The notes beneath the pieces are model-generated. The model saw only the letters and a program-made list of their open reading frames with translations. It was not told the DNA's origin and made no database searches. A stretch of DNA of 64,000 nt from Candidatus Thorarchaeota archaeon. Lineage in GTDB: Archaea > Asgardarchaeota > Thorarchaeia > Thorarchaeales > Thorarchaeaceae. The position numbers were made by a program, and so were the translations under genes. Below are positions 51,861-61,539 of the stretch, piece by piece (positions within the stretch are counted from its first letter, which is position 1; every line of letters begins with the position of its first letter). Location of the stretch: assembly GCA_029855935.1 (NCBI GenBank), contig JAGSHN010000020.1, positions 1-64,000 on the forward strand, read 5' to 3'.

Positions 51861-54800
51861 ATGGTCGATGCGAAGGCGCTTGCCAAGAAGGTTGGCAGGG
51901 GCATCCTAGTCACTGCAGCCAGTTTCGTGGCAGGCGTCGCTCTCGGACCAATCGGCCCAGCTGTTGGGGCCTTCGTCGCCAAGAAAATGGCGGAACTCGG
52001 TGTCTCAATCAGCCCTGATAGCGTCAGCAAGATGTTTGAGGACCGCATCGGGAAATCTCCAATGAACATTGCGATGCTCACGGAGAGGGAGAGCCTTGAG
52101 AACATAGCCAAGGCCATTGCCGAAGAAACAAGAGTGTCCCAAGACGAGGCCTTCGCTGCCGTGCAGTACGGAATACGCGAGCTTCGGTCGGCTCTCGATG
52201 GCGTTCTATCATCGATGCGTGAAGACAGGCGACTTCTCCACGAGGTTCTCAATCTCACTGGAGAGAACAACACAAAGATTGACGAGCTGGTCAATAATAG
52301 TAGGCTTGTTGAATCATCATTGAGGAGAATGCAGGATTCTCTTGAGATGATGGATGCTCGACTCGAGGCAGTGTTTCGGGAATTCGCACAGCTCCAGCTT
52401 AGGGGAACCAGACTCGGTCTAGAGAAACTTCGCGTCGTGAGCTTGCTTCAGCGCCAGAGTATTCTGCTGACATCGCGGTACGGTGTGCCCTACGACCCCA
52501 ACTTGTACGTTCCACGCAGACGTGAGGAGGCCGTCTTCAATGCCTTCCTGCACGACATAGGGTACTCCGACAAGAACTGCTTCCTTCTCTTGGGTGATGT
52601 CGGCATGGGCAAGACGTGGTCTATGGCTCGTTTCTCCACAATGGCTCTGGACGAGGGCCTCTTGGTGTTCTTCGTCCCGCTCTCACACGGGGTGCAGACA
52701 CTCACCAGCCTGTTCAATGTTCAGACCATTTCGAATCTGGTCAGCCTGCTGGACGAGATTCTCTCCCAAGAGGATGGAAGAACCCTGATATTCCTTGACG
52801 GTCTCGACGAACTGAGTCCGGCTGATGCTCGTCTGCTTCTTAGGCAGGTTTCAAGCAGTAGATCCAGGTACGTATCCTTCGTCTTGTCCTGCAGAGCCGC
52901 CGACTGGGCCCATAGCGACTCTCTCGTTGAGGCATCGAATCATCTTCGGCACCTGATATACGCTGATGACGATGCTACCCGACGTGCTCACGAGCGCGGT
53001 GTACAGACTCCCGTTTCGATATTCCTCTCTGAGCTTACCGACGACGAGCTGAAGATAGCCATTCAAAGATATGGCCTCCCTACCGATGGCAGCATAGCGA
53101 CGGAAGTCCTGCCGATGTTACGCAAGCCGTACTTCCTCCGCGTTGTGTCTGACTGGTTCGCGGAGCATCATTCAGTCCCACAATTAGATACCCCTGAGTT
53201 TCTCATCCTAATGGCTGGCACTGAAGATTATCAAGACTGTGTCTTCCGTCGCCTTGGAATAGTCACCCACAGGGAGGCGCTCTACAAGCTCGTGGAGTAT
53301 TTCATCATCCAGCGCCGTCACAGGTTCCCTCTCGCAAACCTCCCAATCGAATACGACACCGAAGCATTTCGCGCCTTGATCTCTTCAGGACTGATCACAC
53401 TCAGACAGGGCACACTAGGAGTTGAGGCGTCGCTGAATCCCGAGTTCTCTCTCCCCCTCATCAGCCTCACCCTTGCTCGACTCAAGGCCCAAGGCAGGCG
53501 TGAAACCGTCATAGAGTCGCTCAGGTCTTGGCTCCCCGAGATTGCTGAGTCAGCGACTCGCCTTGCAGATGCGCTTCTGAGTTATCTCGGCAGTAGCATT
53601 GATGTTCCAACTGAGATGGCACAGGAAGGAACAGATCGTACAACGACCCTGCCGCAGACTGCGGGAGAAAGTTCGATGGATAGCGCAGAGATCCAACGCC
53701 CGGCTCTAGTCGCTGTTTCACAGCCAGCCCGCATCCTTTCGTCAATTGGTGGGGTTCCGACGGAACTGACCAACGAGGTCTTTGAAGGAATACGAACTGT
53801 TCTCAACGATAGCGACACGGCGACTCGTGCTAGCGCCGCACTTGCGCTAGCACTGGCAGGAACCGCACTGGATGAACCACGAGAAGCATTTTCACTTCTG
53901 CTCACGTGCTTGACAGATGGGGAGATAGAGGTGCGTTTCAGTGCTGCCATTGGCCTCGGACTGGTGGCAACAGCGATGCACGACTGTGAAGATGCGATTT
54001 CTTCCCTGAGTAGTCTCCTCAAGAGAATTGATGACACTTGGGACATTCATCAAGCTGTGGCATTGGGTCTGGGTCTCGCCGGAACTGTCGCGAGCGACCC
54101 CCAAGAGCTGGTTTCAGCACTCAACGTAGCCCCTTGGAGCGAACCAGGACAGAAACACATCGAAACGGCCTGTGGTCACTTGCTAGCTCTTGCCTTTGTC
54201 GCGCCAGCGCTGGTTGATGTCCGAGAGGTCATCGAAGTCCTGCGGAGCAACGTGGAGCGTGGGGACGCCGTTGTGCGAGATTGCGGGGCACTTGGCCTCG
54301 GCATTGTAGGGATGATGCTGGGTCATTCACAAGAGGTACTTGATACCCTGCGTCGGCTGCTGTTCGACTCCGAAGAGACTGTGTCTGTTCGCCAACAGGC
54401 TGCACTTGGGCTCGCGCTCGCAGGCGTACTGTCAGACAGTCCAGAGGACATCTTAGTAATGGCGCTTCCCTTCCTCTCATATGATGCTGAGCCAAGCAGT
54501 GGGTTTCTTGGCCCTAGCCACGACGAACTCGATGATGGTAGCGACGAGGAGGACGAGATTCCGGATCTTCCGGCTCCTCCAGGCTACAACGGTGCAGAAG
54601 AAACGGCTCAGATTCGTGAGGCCGTTGCTGAAGGCCTTGGGCTGATTGCAACTGTATTGGAAAGAGCCCACGACGCGACAAACTTGTTGCGTCATCTCCT
54701 TGAAGACAAGAGTTACCACATACGCCGAGGGGCTGCGTTCGGGTTGGCGTTGGCCGGAACCGTAGCGAAGAACCAGAATCAAATAGTCGCTCTGCTGGCA

Positions 54801-55313
54801 TCGCTTCTTGAGAACCGACAGGAGGACACAACGGTTCGTGCGCAGGCTGCTCTCGCCCTCGCAGTGTTGAGCACTTCTCTCAGTGAGCCGGATCACATTG
54901 TAACACTGCTGGTCAATCTTCTCAAAGAACCCTATGAACACAGGCTAGTCCGAGCTAGAGCTGCGTTCGGACTTGCTCTCATTGCGACAGCAACAGATAA
55001 GCGAAGGGAGATATGTGATGTCCTAAAGTCCGTAGCCATCGAAGGAAGTAATCCGGTGCGCCCAGACGCCATAGTTGCCCTCGGCCTAGCGGCAAGCAAT
55101 ATTGGCCAGCCGTGGTACGAGATTCTAAACGATAGTAGCGATGATGACAGGAGTGGTCATAGGGTCAATGCGATACTCGCGTCTCGAGCTGCTGTCATTG
55201 GGCTGGCTTTGGACGAATTCAGGCTCCGCTCGTACTATCCCTTCTGGTACTACGTTGGCTGCTATCTGTGCTTGGCTAGACAAATCCGGCCTCGTTTCCG
55301 CACAGACGGTTGA
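51861..55313 (+). CDS. NACHT NTPase with HEAT repeats and glycine-zipper N-terminus
   Basis: A 1150-residue protein. Residues 12-47 form a hydrophobic segment with G-x3-G-x2-G-x3-G (residues 25-36). A coiled-coil-like helix region follows to about 200. The NACHT core has Walker A G-D-V-G-M-G-K-T near 246 and Walker B L-I-F-L-D-G-L-D-E-L near 310, plus an arginine-containing S-C-R-A-A-D-W sensor. A helical arm and winged helix extend to about 560. HEAT/PBS-type repeats fill about 620-1130 (A-A-L-A-L-A-L-A-G-T ... and G-L-G-L-V-A-T-A). This is the NLR-like layout: repeat sensor, NTPase switch, membrane-active effector. GAGGTGAT at 51850-51857 fixes the ATG. It is divergent from the GTPase gene. 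Confidence 0.8.
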   Translation: MVDAKALAKKVGRGILVTAASFVAGVALGPIGPAVGAFVAKKMAELGVSISPDSVSKMFEDRIGKSPMNIAMLTERESLENIAKAIAEETRVSQDEAFAAVQYGIRELRSALDGVLSSMREDRRLLHEVLNLTGENNTKIDELVNNSRLVESSLRRMQDSLEMMDARLEAVFREFAQLQLRGTRLGLEKLRVVSLLQRQSILLTSRYGVPYDPNLYVPRRREEAVFNAFLHDIGYSDKNCFLLLGDVGMGKTWSMARFSTMALDEGLLVFFVPLSHGVQTLTSLFNVQTISNLVSLLDEILSQEDGRTLIFLDGLDELSPADARLLLRQVSSSRSRYVSFVLSCRAADWAHSDSLVEASNHLRHLIYADDDATRRAHERGVQTPVSIFLSELTDDELKIAIQRYGLPTDGSIATEVLPMLRKPYFLRVVSDWFAEHHSVPQLDTPEFLILMAGTEDYQDCVFRRLGIVTHREALYKLVEYFIIQRRHRFPLANLPIEYDTEAFRALISSGLITLRQGTLGVEASLNPEFSLPLISLTLARLKAQGRRETVIESLRSWLPEIAESATRLADALLSYLGSSIDVPTEMAQEGTDRTTTLPQTAGESSMDSAEIQRPALVAVSQPARILSSIGGVPTELTNEVFEGIRTVLNDSDTATRASAALALALAGTALDEPREAFSLLLTCLTDGEIEVRFSAAIGLGLVATAMHDCEDAISSLSSLLKRIDDTWDIHQAVALGLGLAGTVASDPQELVSALNVAPWSEPGQKHIETACGHLLALAFVAPALVDVREVIEVLRSNVERGDAVVRDCGALGLGIVGMMLGHSQEVLDTLRRLLFDSEETVSVRQQAALGLALAGVLSDSPEDILVMALPFLSYDAEPSSGFLGPSHDELDDGSDEEDEIPDLPAPPGYNGAEETAQIREAVAEGLGLIATVLERAHDATNLLRHLLEDKSYHIRRGAAFGLALAGTVAKNQNQIVALLASLLENRQEDTTVRAQAALALAVLSTSLSEPDHIVTLLVNLLKEPYEHRLVRARAAFGLALIATATDKRREICDVLKSVAIEGSNPVRPDAIVALGLAASNIGQPWYEILNDSSDDDRSGHRVNAILASRAAVIGLALDEFRLRSYYPFWYYVGCYLCLARQIRPRFRTDG

Positions 55314-55528
55314 CATCAGACTGAGAGGTCGAACGCGACAGCCAGCGATGATTCAAGCACCGATATGCAAGATGGGGACCTACGCGACGGCGATAGAACC
55401 ATTTGTTTCGGTATCACTGGTGGATTCGGCTACAGGAGAGAACGCCTCGCATATAGATAGGAACTGACTGGCAATCTACAGAAAGAAATATCACCGCGAC
55501 GCCACGTCACAGGACGCAGGGAGATGCA

Positions 55529-56071
55529 ATGGTCGACATCGACTTCGCTGACTACGTGGATGTGATAAAAGACTGGCCACAGCCGGGTCAGGCCGTCTGT
55601 GATATCAGCAGGCTCCTTGAGGACCCAACAGTGTTCCATGAGGCAGTCGTCACGCTCGCCAAGCCCCTCGTGGAACTGCGACCGAACAAGGTTGTGGGGA
55701 TAGATCAGCGCGGCCTTGCCCTGGGCAGTGCCATTGCCTACTACCTTGGATGCGGTATCGTACCGACGAGATCGATTGCCTACCTTCCGGAGGACTACAG
55801 ACGCCCTGTGGAGCTCCTCCCTGCAAGCCGCTTTGCGGACCAGAGGCTGGCGCTGGTCTCAGAGTCGATTGACCCAGGCGACCGTGTCGTGATCGTGGAC
55901 GACTGGATCACGCAGGGGACAACTGTTCTCGCCGTCAAGAGAATTGTGGAGAGGCTTGGCGCACAGGTCGTCGGCGTGGCATGTGTGATCAACAACCTGT
56001 CGGAGACTCGTCGAAAGATACTGGGCCGGCCCGAGATTCACTCTCTGATTGAGAACTTGCCCTTTGAGTAG
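55529..56071 (+). CDS. Adenine phosphoribosyltransferase-like enzyme
   Basis: A 180-residue type I phosphoribosyltransferase. The PRPP-binding loop V-V-I-V-D-D-W-I-T-Q-G-T-T is near 115-127. An early W-P-Q-P-G-Q-A-V-C-D-I-S-R-L-L resembles the D-x-P-x-P-G-I-x-F-x-D-I start of adenine phosphoribosyltransferase. V-G-I-D-Q-R-G-L-A-L-G, near 58, is the second loop. It should transfer phosphoribose to a purine base, adenine being most likely. The length equals that of APRT. GGGAG precedes the ATG at 55529. Its neighbours do not suggest an operon. Confidence 0.85.
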   Translation: MVDIDFADYVDVIKDWPQPGQAVCDISRLLEDPTVFHEAVVTLAKPLVELRPNKVVGIDQRGLALGSAIAYYLGCGIVPTRSIAYLPEDYRRPVELLPASRFADQRLALVSESIDPGDRVVIVDDWITQGTTVLAVKRIVERLGAQVVGVACVINNLSETRRKILGRPEIHSLIENLPFE

Positions 56072-56247
56072 TGGGCCAGCCCATGAGGTCATCTCCTGCG
56101 AAAGCTGTCCACTGACCTATCATTTGAGATTTCCAACAGCCAGACTTTCTGCTGGCGGTCTCTCCGCCAGATGACAGGTCGCAGACAGGCAAAAGATAGG
56201 TGAGGAGGACCGAACGGGCGCGACAATGACCCGCCGGTCCCTGTCCT

Positions 56248-57933
56248 CTATTGTTCCTCCTTCTCTTCCCGCGCTCTGAGCTCGCGTCGGAGAACCTTGC
56301 CCACAGCCGTCTTCGGCAGCTCGTCAACGAACTCGATCTCGGTGGGCACCTTGTAGGGGGACATTCGTTCCTTGCAGAATGCACGGATCTCCTCGAATGT
56401 TGCGGTCTCGCCAGGCTCGAGCACAATGAACGCCTTGACAGTCTCTCCACGCGTCGGGTGTGGGACACCGACGACCGCGGCCTCCCGTATCTTGGGGTGC
56501 TCGAACAGGACCTCCTCCACATCGCGCGGCCAGACCTTGTAGCCGCTGGCGTTGATGAGGTCCTTCTTCCTGTCGACTATGTAGGTCCACCCGTCCTTGT
56601 CCATCTTGGCAATGTCGCCAGTGAGCAGCCAACCGTCCTCCGTCAGCACGTCAGCCGTCTCGTCGGGCCTGTTATGATAGCCCTTCATCACCTGAGGCCC
56701 CTTGACACTGAGCTCTCCCACCTCACCAGGTGGCAGAATCTTGGTCCGATCATCGAGGTCGACTATGCGACAGTCGGTACTGGGCATAGGTAGACCGATA
56801 GAGCCAACCTTTCGCAGTTCCTTGTCCAGTGGGTTGGCATGAGTGACCGGGCTGGCCTCCGAGAGGCCGTAGCCCTCAATGATGATACTGTTCGTGGCCG
56901 CCTCCCACTTCCTTGTGACCTCTGCAGGCAGCGCCATTGCACCTGCGATGGCCATCTTCAACGAGGTCAGGTCGTACTTCTTGACCTCAGGATGCGAATA
57001 TATGGCTATGGCCAGAGTTGCCACAATTGGGAAGAAGGTCGGCTTCTGCGTGTGAATCAGCTTTAGCAGCTTCTTGATGTCACGAGGGTCAACGACAAGA
57101 AGAATCTTCGATGCCCAGGCGATGCCAAGATTCATTGTCACTGTCTGCCCAAAGATGTGCTGCAGCGGCAGCGCGCCAACAAAGATCTCTCTCCCCTTCT
57201 CGGCCATCCAGTCCATCCAAGCACTGCACTGCGCACAGTTCGCCTTGAGGTTGTTGTGCGTCAGCATTGCTGCCTTTGGAATACCAGTCGTACCCCCTGT
57301 GAACTGATAGACAGCGAGGTCCTCGGCCGGGTTGATCGTCACTTCTGGGGGCTCCGGTACAGCATCAGCAAGGAACTGCTCCCAGGTCATGTCGTTGGGT
57401 CCAAGTGGCGGGACCTCCTTCATCTGCTTCCTGTAGACCAGCTTTGGCGCCAGTATCCTCTTTATCTTGCTGAGCATATCCCACGCTGCTGTCACAATGA
57501 CACGCTCAAGGTTGGTCTCCTCCCGTATGGCATTCACGACCTTGAGGAAAAAGTTCATTGTCACCAATATCTTGGCGCCAGTGTCCTGAAGATATACCCT
57601 GAGTTCCTTGGGCATACTCAATGGGTTGACAGGCGTGACTATCGCACCGCATTTCAACGCGCCATAGTACGCGATGACGAACTGTGGAATATTGGGAAGC
57701 ATTAGTGCAACTGCATCGCCCTTGCGCACACCGAGTCTGTAGAAGGCGTTGGCCGCCCTGTCAACGTAATCGCCAAGCTCCTTGTAGGTTATCTCTGTAC
57801 CCTCGAAGAAGAGGGCCACATTGTCAGGATATTCTGCAATCGCCTGGTCCAAGTTGGCCCAGAGCGGACTGTCGTCCAGCTCAATCTCTCTGGGTGTACC
57901 AGGAACATAGTGTTCGTACCACGGTCGATCCAA
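56248..57933 (-). CDS. Long-chain acyl-CoA synthetase (AMP-forming)
   Basis: A 561-residue member of the ANL superfamily. The P-loop-like T-G-G-T-T-G-I-P-K-A-A-M near 213 is followed by the A5 motif G-Y-G-L-S-E-A-S-P near 355 and the A7 motif T-G-D-I-A-K-M-D-K-D-G near 435. R-K-K-D-L-I-N-A-S-G-Y-K-V-W-P lies in the hinge near 452, and the catalytic Lys is in T-A-V-G-K-V-L near 545. It should activate a fatty or other carboxylic acid to acyl-CoA through an acyl-AMP. Length and motifs are complete. ATG at 57933. It lies downstream of the geranylgeranyl-reductase-like gene on the same strand, 102 bases away, which suggests a lipid-related group. Confidence 0.9.
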   Translation of the reverse strand: MDRPWYEHYVPGTPREIELDDSPLWANLDQAIAEYPDNVALFFEGTEITYKELGDYVDRAANAFYRLGVRKGDAVALMLPNIPQFVIAYYGALKCGAIVTPVNPLSMPKELRVYLQDTGAKILVTMNFFLKVVNAIREETNLERVIVTAAWDMLSKIKRILAPKLVYRKQMKEVPPLGPNDMTWEQFLADAVPEPPEVTINPAEDLAVYQFTGGTTGIPKAAMLTHNNLKANCAQCSAWMDWMAEKGREIFVGALPLQHIFGQTVTMNLGIAWASKILLVVDPRDIKKLLKLIHTQKPTFFPIVATLAIAIYSHPEVKKYDLTSLKMAIAGAMALPAEVTRKWEAATNSIIIEGYGLSEASPVTHANPLDKELRKVGSIGLPMPSTDCRIVDLDDRTKILPPGEVGELSVKGPQVMKGYHNRPDETADVLTEDGWLLTGDIAKMDKDGWTYIVDRKKDLINASGYKVWPRDVEEVLFEHPKIREAAVVGVPHPTRGETVKAFIVLEPGETATFEEIRAFCKERMSPYKVPTEIEFVDELPKTAVGKVLRRELRAREEKEEQ

Positions 57934-58035
57934 TTCGGTCTTCTCTCCTCGTCCAAGCTCTATCCAGAATGCCCTCTGATTCGTACGCCCTGAATAAATG
58001 CCTTCCGATGTTCTCGGAGAGCAATACGTGCGGCA

Positions 58036-59238
58036 CTAGCGCAGTGACAGCACGCCCTTCAACGAGAGCCTTGCGATTCGCGCGAAGATGCGTAACACGT
58101 CGCGTTTCGACAACCTCTGGCCATTCATTGAGGCAGCAACTATCCTCTGCAATTCCCTCTCGCTCTCGCCGATACGAAACAGGGTATCGGTCACGCAGCT
58201 AGTAAACAGACGTTGGGCGAGAAGCATTCCGGGCATATGCCGGCCGAAGGCATACATCCAGAGATGCTGGTAGGGCTCAAGAGTAGAGGAGCTGAGATCA
58301 TCGTTCTCAAGACAACGTGTCAGCACACAAGCCGCATACCGACCCGCCAGCATTGCATAGTGGATCCCTCCGCCGGTCAGAGGGTTGACCATTCCAGCAG
58401 CATCGCCAATGAGAACGCATCTGTCTGAGTACGTCCGCGCAATTGGGCCACCAGTGGGCAAGAGTGCCCCGCGCGCTCCTGAAAGGTCAAGGTCCCTAGG
58501 GAGACGACCGCTGCGCTGAAGGAATCGGACGAATGCCCTGAATATGCGAGGCAGTCCTGCTGCACGGGGGCTGACGACACCGATTCCCACGTTGATTGTG
58601 TGAAGCTTGGGAAACACCCAGCCATAGCCGGGATATCCGCCGAAATTCGCATAGAAGTGGCATTCTCGGTCGTCCGTGTACAGCTCGACTACTGTAGACT
58701 CCGAGACAGGGGCCTCAACCACTTGGCACGCGGTGATGTCCGAGCGGCGCCATCGGATATTCAGCCCGGTGTCCCTTGCGACAATACTGTTGACGCCATC
58801 GGCACCGACAACCGCCCTCGCGAGGATCTCGCCTCCTCCGCTCAGTGTCAGTCGTACCGTATCAGAAGATATGTGAACGCTCTTGACGCGTGTGCCCAGA
58901 CGCGCGTCCGCCCCAGCATCTACGGCCTCTCTGCGCAGGACATCATCGAAGATCACTCGGAGCGTCGTATGCATCTCCACCTGGCCTCCCAAGGCAACGC
59001 GAAGATTCGGAGAGTGAAGAACAGCGAATCGGCTGGTGCTCTCAATGACCTCACGACGGCGCCTTGCCAGATAGTGGAACTCATCCAGCACGGCCGGAGA
59101 AAAGCCTCCCCCGCAGGGCTTGTCACGTGGAAACTGCGCCCTATCCACAAGCACCACGTCGAGTCCCGCGCGCGCCAGATACCGGGCGCAGACCGACCCC
59201 GCCGGACCGGCTCCCACAACCACGACATCACGGACCAT
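58036..59238 (-). CDS. Geranylgeranyl reductase family flavoenzyme
   Basis: A 400-residue FAD protein. The N-terminal dinucleotide fold is V-V-G-A-G-P-A-G-S-V-C-A, followed by K-P-C-G-G-G-F-S near 40, the signature of geranylgeranyl reductases. A G-A-D-G-V-N-S-I-V-A-R motif lies near 145, a Y-P-G-Y-G-W-V-F-P-K motif near 205 and a G-D-A-A-G-M-V-N-P-L-T-G-G-G-I segment near 285. Archaeal members saturate the isoprenoid chains of archaeal membrane lipids. Whether this copy acts on lipids or on another isoprenoid is not visible. ATG at 59238. The downstream acyl-CoA synthetase gene runs in the same direction. Confidence 0.85.
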   Translation of the reverse strand: MVRDVVVVGAGPAGSVCARYLARAGLDVVLVDRAQFPRDKPCGGGFSPAVLDEFHYLARRRREVIESTSRFAVLHSPNLRVALGGQVEMHTTLRVIFDDVLRREAVDAGADARLGTRVKSVHISSDTVRLTLSGGGEILARAVVGADGVNSIVARDTGLNIRWRRSDITACQVVEAPVSESTVVELYTDDRECHFYANFGGYPGYGWVFPKLHTINVGIGVVSPRAAGLPRIFRAFVRFLQRSGRLPRDLDLSGARGALLPTGGPIARTYSDRCVLIGDAAGMVNPLTGGGIHYAMLAGRYAACVLTRCLENDDLSSSTLEPYQHLWMYAFGRHMPGMLLAQRLFTSCVTDTLFRIGESERELQRIVAASMNGQRLSKRDVLRIFARIARLSLKGVLSLR

Positions 59239-59330
59239 CCAAGGGACACCCTCCTTCCGCGCAGTCCGCGCGCATTCTCACTGATGTTCGTTGACGACCG
59301 TTCGGAATGACCACACTCTCCAGTGTGTGA

Positions 59331-60242
59331 TCACTCGGGCCTCCTTATGTAGAGCTCGAACACGCCCGACTTGAGGGAACTGTTGGGCGCGAGCTTGACA
59401 ACCGTGTTGCCTATCTTGAGAGCCTCTGGTGAACCCGTCCCCTTCTTCCACACGTCCGAGAACATCGGAGAGTGGACGTTGGTCTGAAAGTCTGATACCA
59501 CCCGTGACAGCGCCTCATCAAGATACGCCTCTGTGAGTCCCAAAGTCTCAAGGTCAACTCCCGTCCTAAACAGACGTGCCTCTTCTACCGCACCGGCCCT
59601 CAGGTCAAATGCGTAGCCTATTCCACCCACGAGATGGTACACCCCGTGCTGGACTGCCGGGATCTCGTCAAGGACCAAGACAGTCCCGTCTGTCAAGATG
59701 ACGTACTCGACATCTGCCGCATTGAATGGTATCATCGCGGCCTCCACCGCCACCTCATCCAGCTTGAGCCGGCTCGAGAAATAGTCATTCAGTGTGCGAA
59801 TCTTCAGGTCCACCCTGAGGGCATCATAGTCGCCTTGATGAACTATGTTCTTGGCCTTTCGTACAAGGACGTGAATGACTCTCTGGCACTTCCGCAGGAA
59901 GGCCAGTGTGTCGTCAGCCGTCTTGGTGAACTCTCCGGCACCGATGACGGCTCGCATATACTGCATGCCGCGGAGATTCTGCAGCAGCGTTCGGCTGAAG
60001 TATGTGATGCCCTCGGCCTCAAGAAGACCCTCGTAGTCAGCCAGCTCCTGTGGTACCGACCTCCGGATATAGACCTGCCGTGGTACCTTTTTCCGCGAGG
60101 ACTTGAAGAAGAGCGCGATGTCCAGATCTCTGTGCGGCACGTCTGCAAGCTGTCGAAGGAACGGGCCCGGAGGAAGTATCTCAGTCGCCTTTGCCTTCAG
60201 GTACAGCTTGCTGTACTTCGTGAACAGGTCCTTGCTAGACAT
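59331..60242 (-). CDS. Soluble protein of unknown function
   Basis: A 303-residue protein with no membrane segment. The N-terminus is helical and basic, and R-Q-V-Y-I-R-R-S-V-P-Q-E-L lies near 55. Residues 100-150 are helical with K-C-Q-R-V-I-H-V-L-V-R-K-A-K. A beta-rich part follows with V-E-Y-V-I-L-T-D-G-T-V-L-V-L-D-E-I and G-V-Y-H-L-V-G-G-I-G-Y-A-F-D, and the end has strands such as F-E-L-Y-I-R-R-P-E. It looks like a genuine folded protein but I know no family for it. ATG at 60242. It is divergent from the zinc-motif gene at 60437. Confidence 0.6.
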   Translation of the reverse strand: MSSKDLFTKYSKLYLKAKATEILPPGPFLRQLADVPHRDLDIALFFKSSRKKVPRQVYIRRSVPQELADYEGLLEAEGITYFSRTLLQNLRGMQYMRAVIGAGEFTKTADDTLAFLRKCQRVIHVLVRKAKNIVHQGDYDALRVDLKIRTLNDYFSSRLKLDEVAVEAAMIPFNAADVEYVILTDGTVLVLDEIPAVQHGVYHLVGGIGYAFDLRAGAVEEARLFRTGVDLETLGLTEAYLDEALSRVVSDFQTNVHSPMFSDVWKKGTGSPEALKIGNTVVKLAPNSSLKSGVFELYIRRPE

Positions 60243-60385
60243 AGGGCCACTCCGCCGAAGGCATGTCGGCCTCCGCTATTATCTCTTCTTGTTCTCCTCG
60301 GTTCGGACGGGGTGGCAAGATCGGGCAAGGCAACGGAGACGGGAACACCCATTAGGTAAGAGGATGGACACCTCAAGTGACGACA

Positions 60386-60394
60386 AGTATAAAG
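60386..60394 (+). promoter_or_regulatory. TATA box of the zinc-motif membrane gene
   Basis: AGTATAAAG at this position is a good archaeal TATA element. It implies transcription from about 60418, downstream of the GTG at 60377, and so argues for the later GTG at 60437 as the start codon. Confidence 0.55.
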
Positions 60395-60436
60395 GTGGAA
60401 ACCAACCGACCTCATAGACCAGAACTCCCCGCAGGT

Positions 60437-60754
60437 GTGTCTGTATTGAACAAGAACCAGAAGTCCATATTGCTGGCATCTGTTGGAACGCTGTTGTTCA
60501 TCATAGCCCTCTTCTGGCTTCTGCCGATAGAAGGCCTCTACCTTCTGGCACTGCTGACTATGTTCGCCGGGGTGATTCTCATCGGCGTGGGGACTGCACT
60601 TGCAAAGGGCTTTGACAGAACCATCGAGACGCCTGCGGAAGATTGCTATTTCTGTGGCGGGACGGGGATAGTCGACAGCCCAGAAGGGAAGAGACCGTGC
60701 CCACGGTGTGGTGGTACCGGCATAGCCCCTGATGCGGACACCACCGGACTCTGA
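60437..60754 (+). CDS. Small membrane protein with DnaJ-type zinc motif
   Basis: About 105 residues. Two adjacent membrane segments (I-L-L-A-S-V-G-T-L-L-F-I-I-A-L-F and L-L-A-L-L-T-M-F-A-G-V) are followed by a cytosolic tail with C-Y-F-C-G-G-T-G and C-P-R-C-G-G-T-G. These are the C-x2-C-x-G-x-G pairs that bind zinc in DnaJ central domains. In DnaJ these help bind unfolded protein; here they stand alone on a membrane anchor. The start at 60437 rests on the TATA box at 60386; GTG at 60377 is the alternative. The glycerophosphodiesterase gene starts 22 bases after the stop, so they are likely cotranscribed. Confidence 0.7.
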   Translation: MSVLNKNQKSILLASVGTLLFIIALFWLLPIEGLYLLALLTMFAGVILIGVGTALAKGFDRTIETPAEDCYFCGGTGIVDSPEGKRPCPRCGGTGIAPDADTTGL

Positions 60755-60776
60755 TGCTTCCGGCGGAGCGAGGAGA

Positions 60777-61487
60777 ATGCGACACATCCTTGCCATTGGA
60801 CATAGAGGTGCGGCCGCCCACGCTCCGGAGAATACCCTGCTGTCCTTTCAGACGGCGTGGAAGATGGGCGCCGACATGATTGAACTGGACATCCGCTCCA
60901 CGGCGGATGGTCACGTCGTATGTATCCACGATGAGGATCTGGTGCGCACCTGCCATACACAGGGCAGGGTAGGGGAGACAACCCTCGAGGTACTCAGGAG
61001 TCTGGACGCTGGTCGTGGTGAGCGGATTCCCCTCCTCTCCGAGGTTCTCGACTTCGCGAGAGGACGGGTCATGGTCAACATCGAGATAAAGGAGCAGGGT
61101 GTCGAACTCGCTGCACTGGATATGGTCGCAGAGCGAGAGATGCTTAACGAGGTCCTGTTCTCCTCCTTCATCTACGAAACGCTGGTCAGAATACGTGACA
61201 GAGAAACCGAGGCGAAGACCGGAATGCTCTATGCCAAGCCACCGGATGACCCTGTTGCAAAAGCGCTTGAGATCAAGGCCGATGCAATGAACCCTCTGTT
61301 CTTGACCGTGACACCAGAGCTTGTCGAGAGGGCCCACTCAGCCGGACTGAAGGTGTACGTCTGGACCGTGAATGACGCAGATGTGATGACCGAACTCCTC
61401 GCCATCGGTGTGGACGGAATCATCTCCGATATGCCAGATCTTGCCAGAACCGTTGTTGACGAGTACGTCGCGGGCCTGGCCAGATGA
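60777..61487 (+). CDS. Glycerophosphodiester phosphodiesterase
   Basis: A 236-residue GDPD TIM-barrel enzyme. I-G-H-R-G-A near 7, A-P-E-N-T, E-L-D-I-R and I-H-D-E-D-L carry the catalytic and metal residues. N-I-E-I-K and the late W-T-V-N-D strand are also typical. It should hydrolyse glycerophosphodiesters to glycerol phosphate and an alcohol in the cytoplasm; no signal peptide is present. The ATG at 60777 has AGGAG directly upstream (60771-60775) and begins the first strand; an upstream in-frame ATG at 60732 would overlap the preceding gene and lacks support. Archaeal lipids use glycerol-1-phosphate, so its natural substrate stereochemistry is open. Confidence 0.9.
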   Translation: MRHILAIGHRGAAAHAPENTLLSFQTAWKMGADMIELDIRSTADGHVVCIHDEDLVRTCHTQGRVGETTLEVLRSLDAGRGERIPLLSEVLDFARGRVMVNIEIKEQGVELAALDMVAEREMLNEVLFSSFIYETLVRIRDRETEAKTGMLYAKPPDDPVAKALEIKADAMNPLFLTVTPELVERAHSAGLKVYVWTVNDADVMTELLAIGVDGIISDMPDLARTVVDEYVAGLAR

Positions 61488-61539
61488 CGCCCTGCGGCCC
61501 ATCAGTCGCGGTCCAGAGTCCGACGAACGCTTCTATGCC

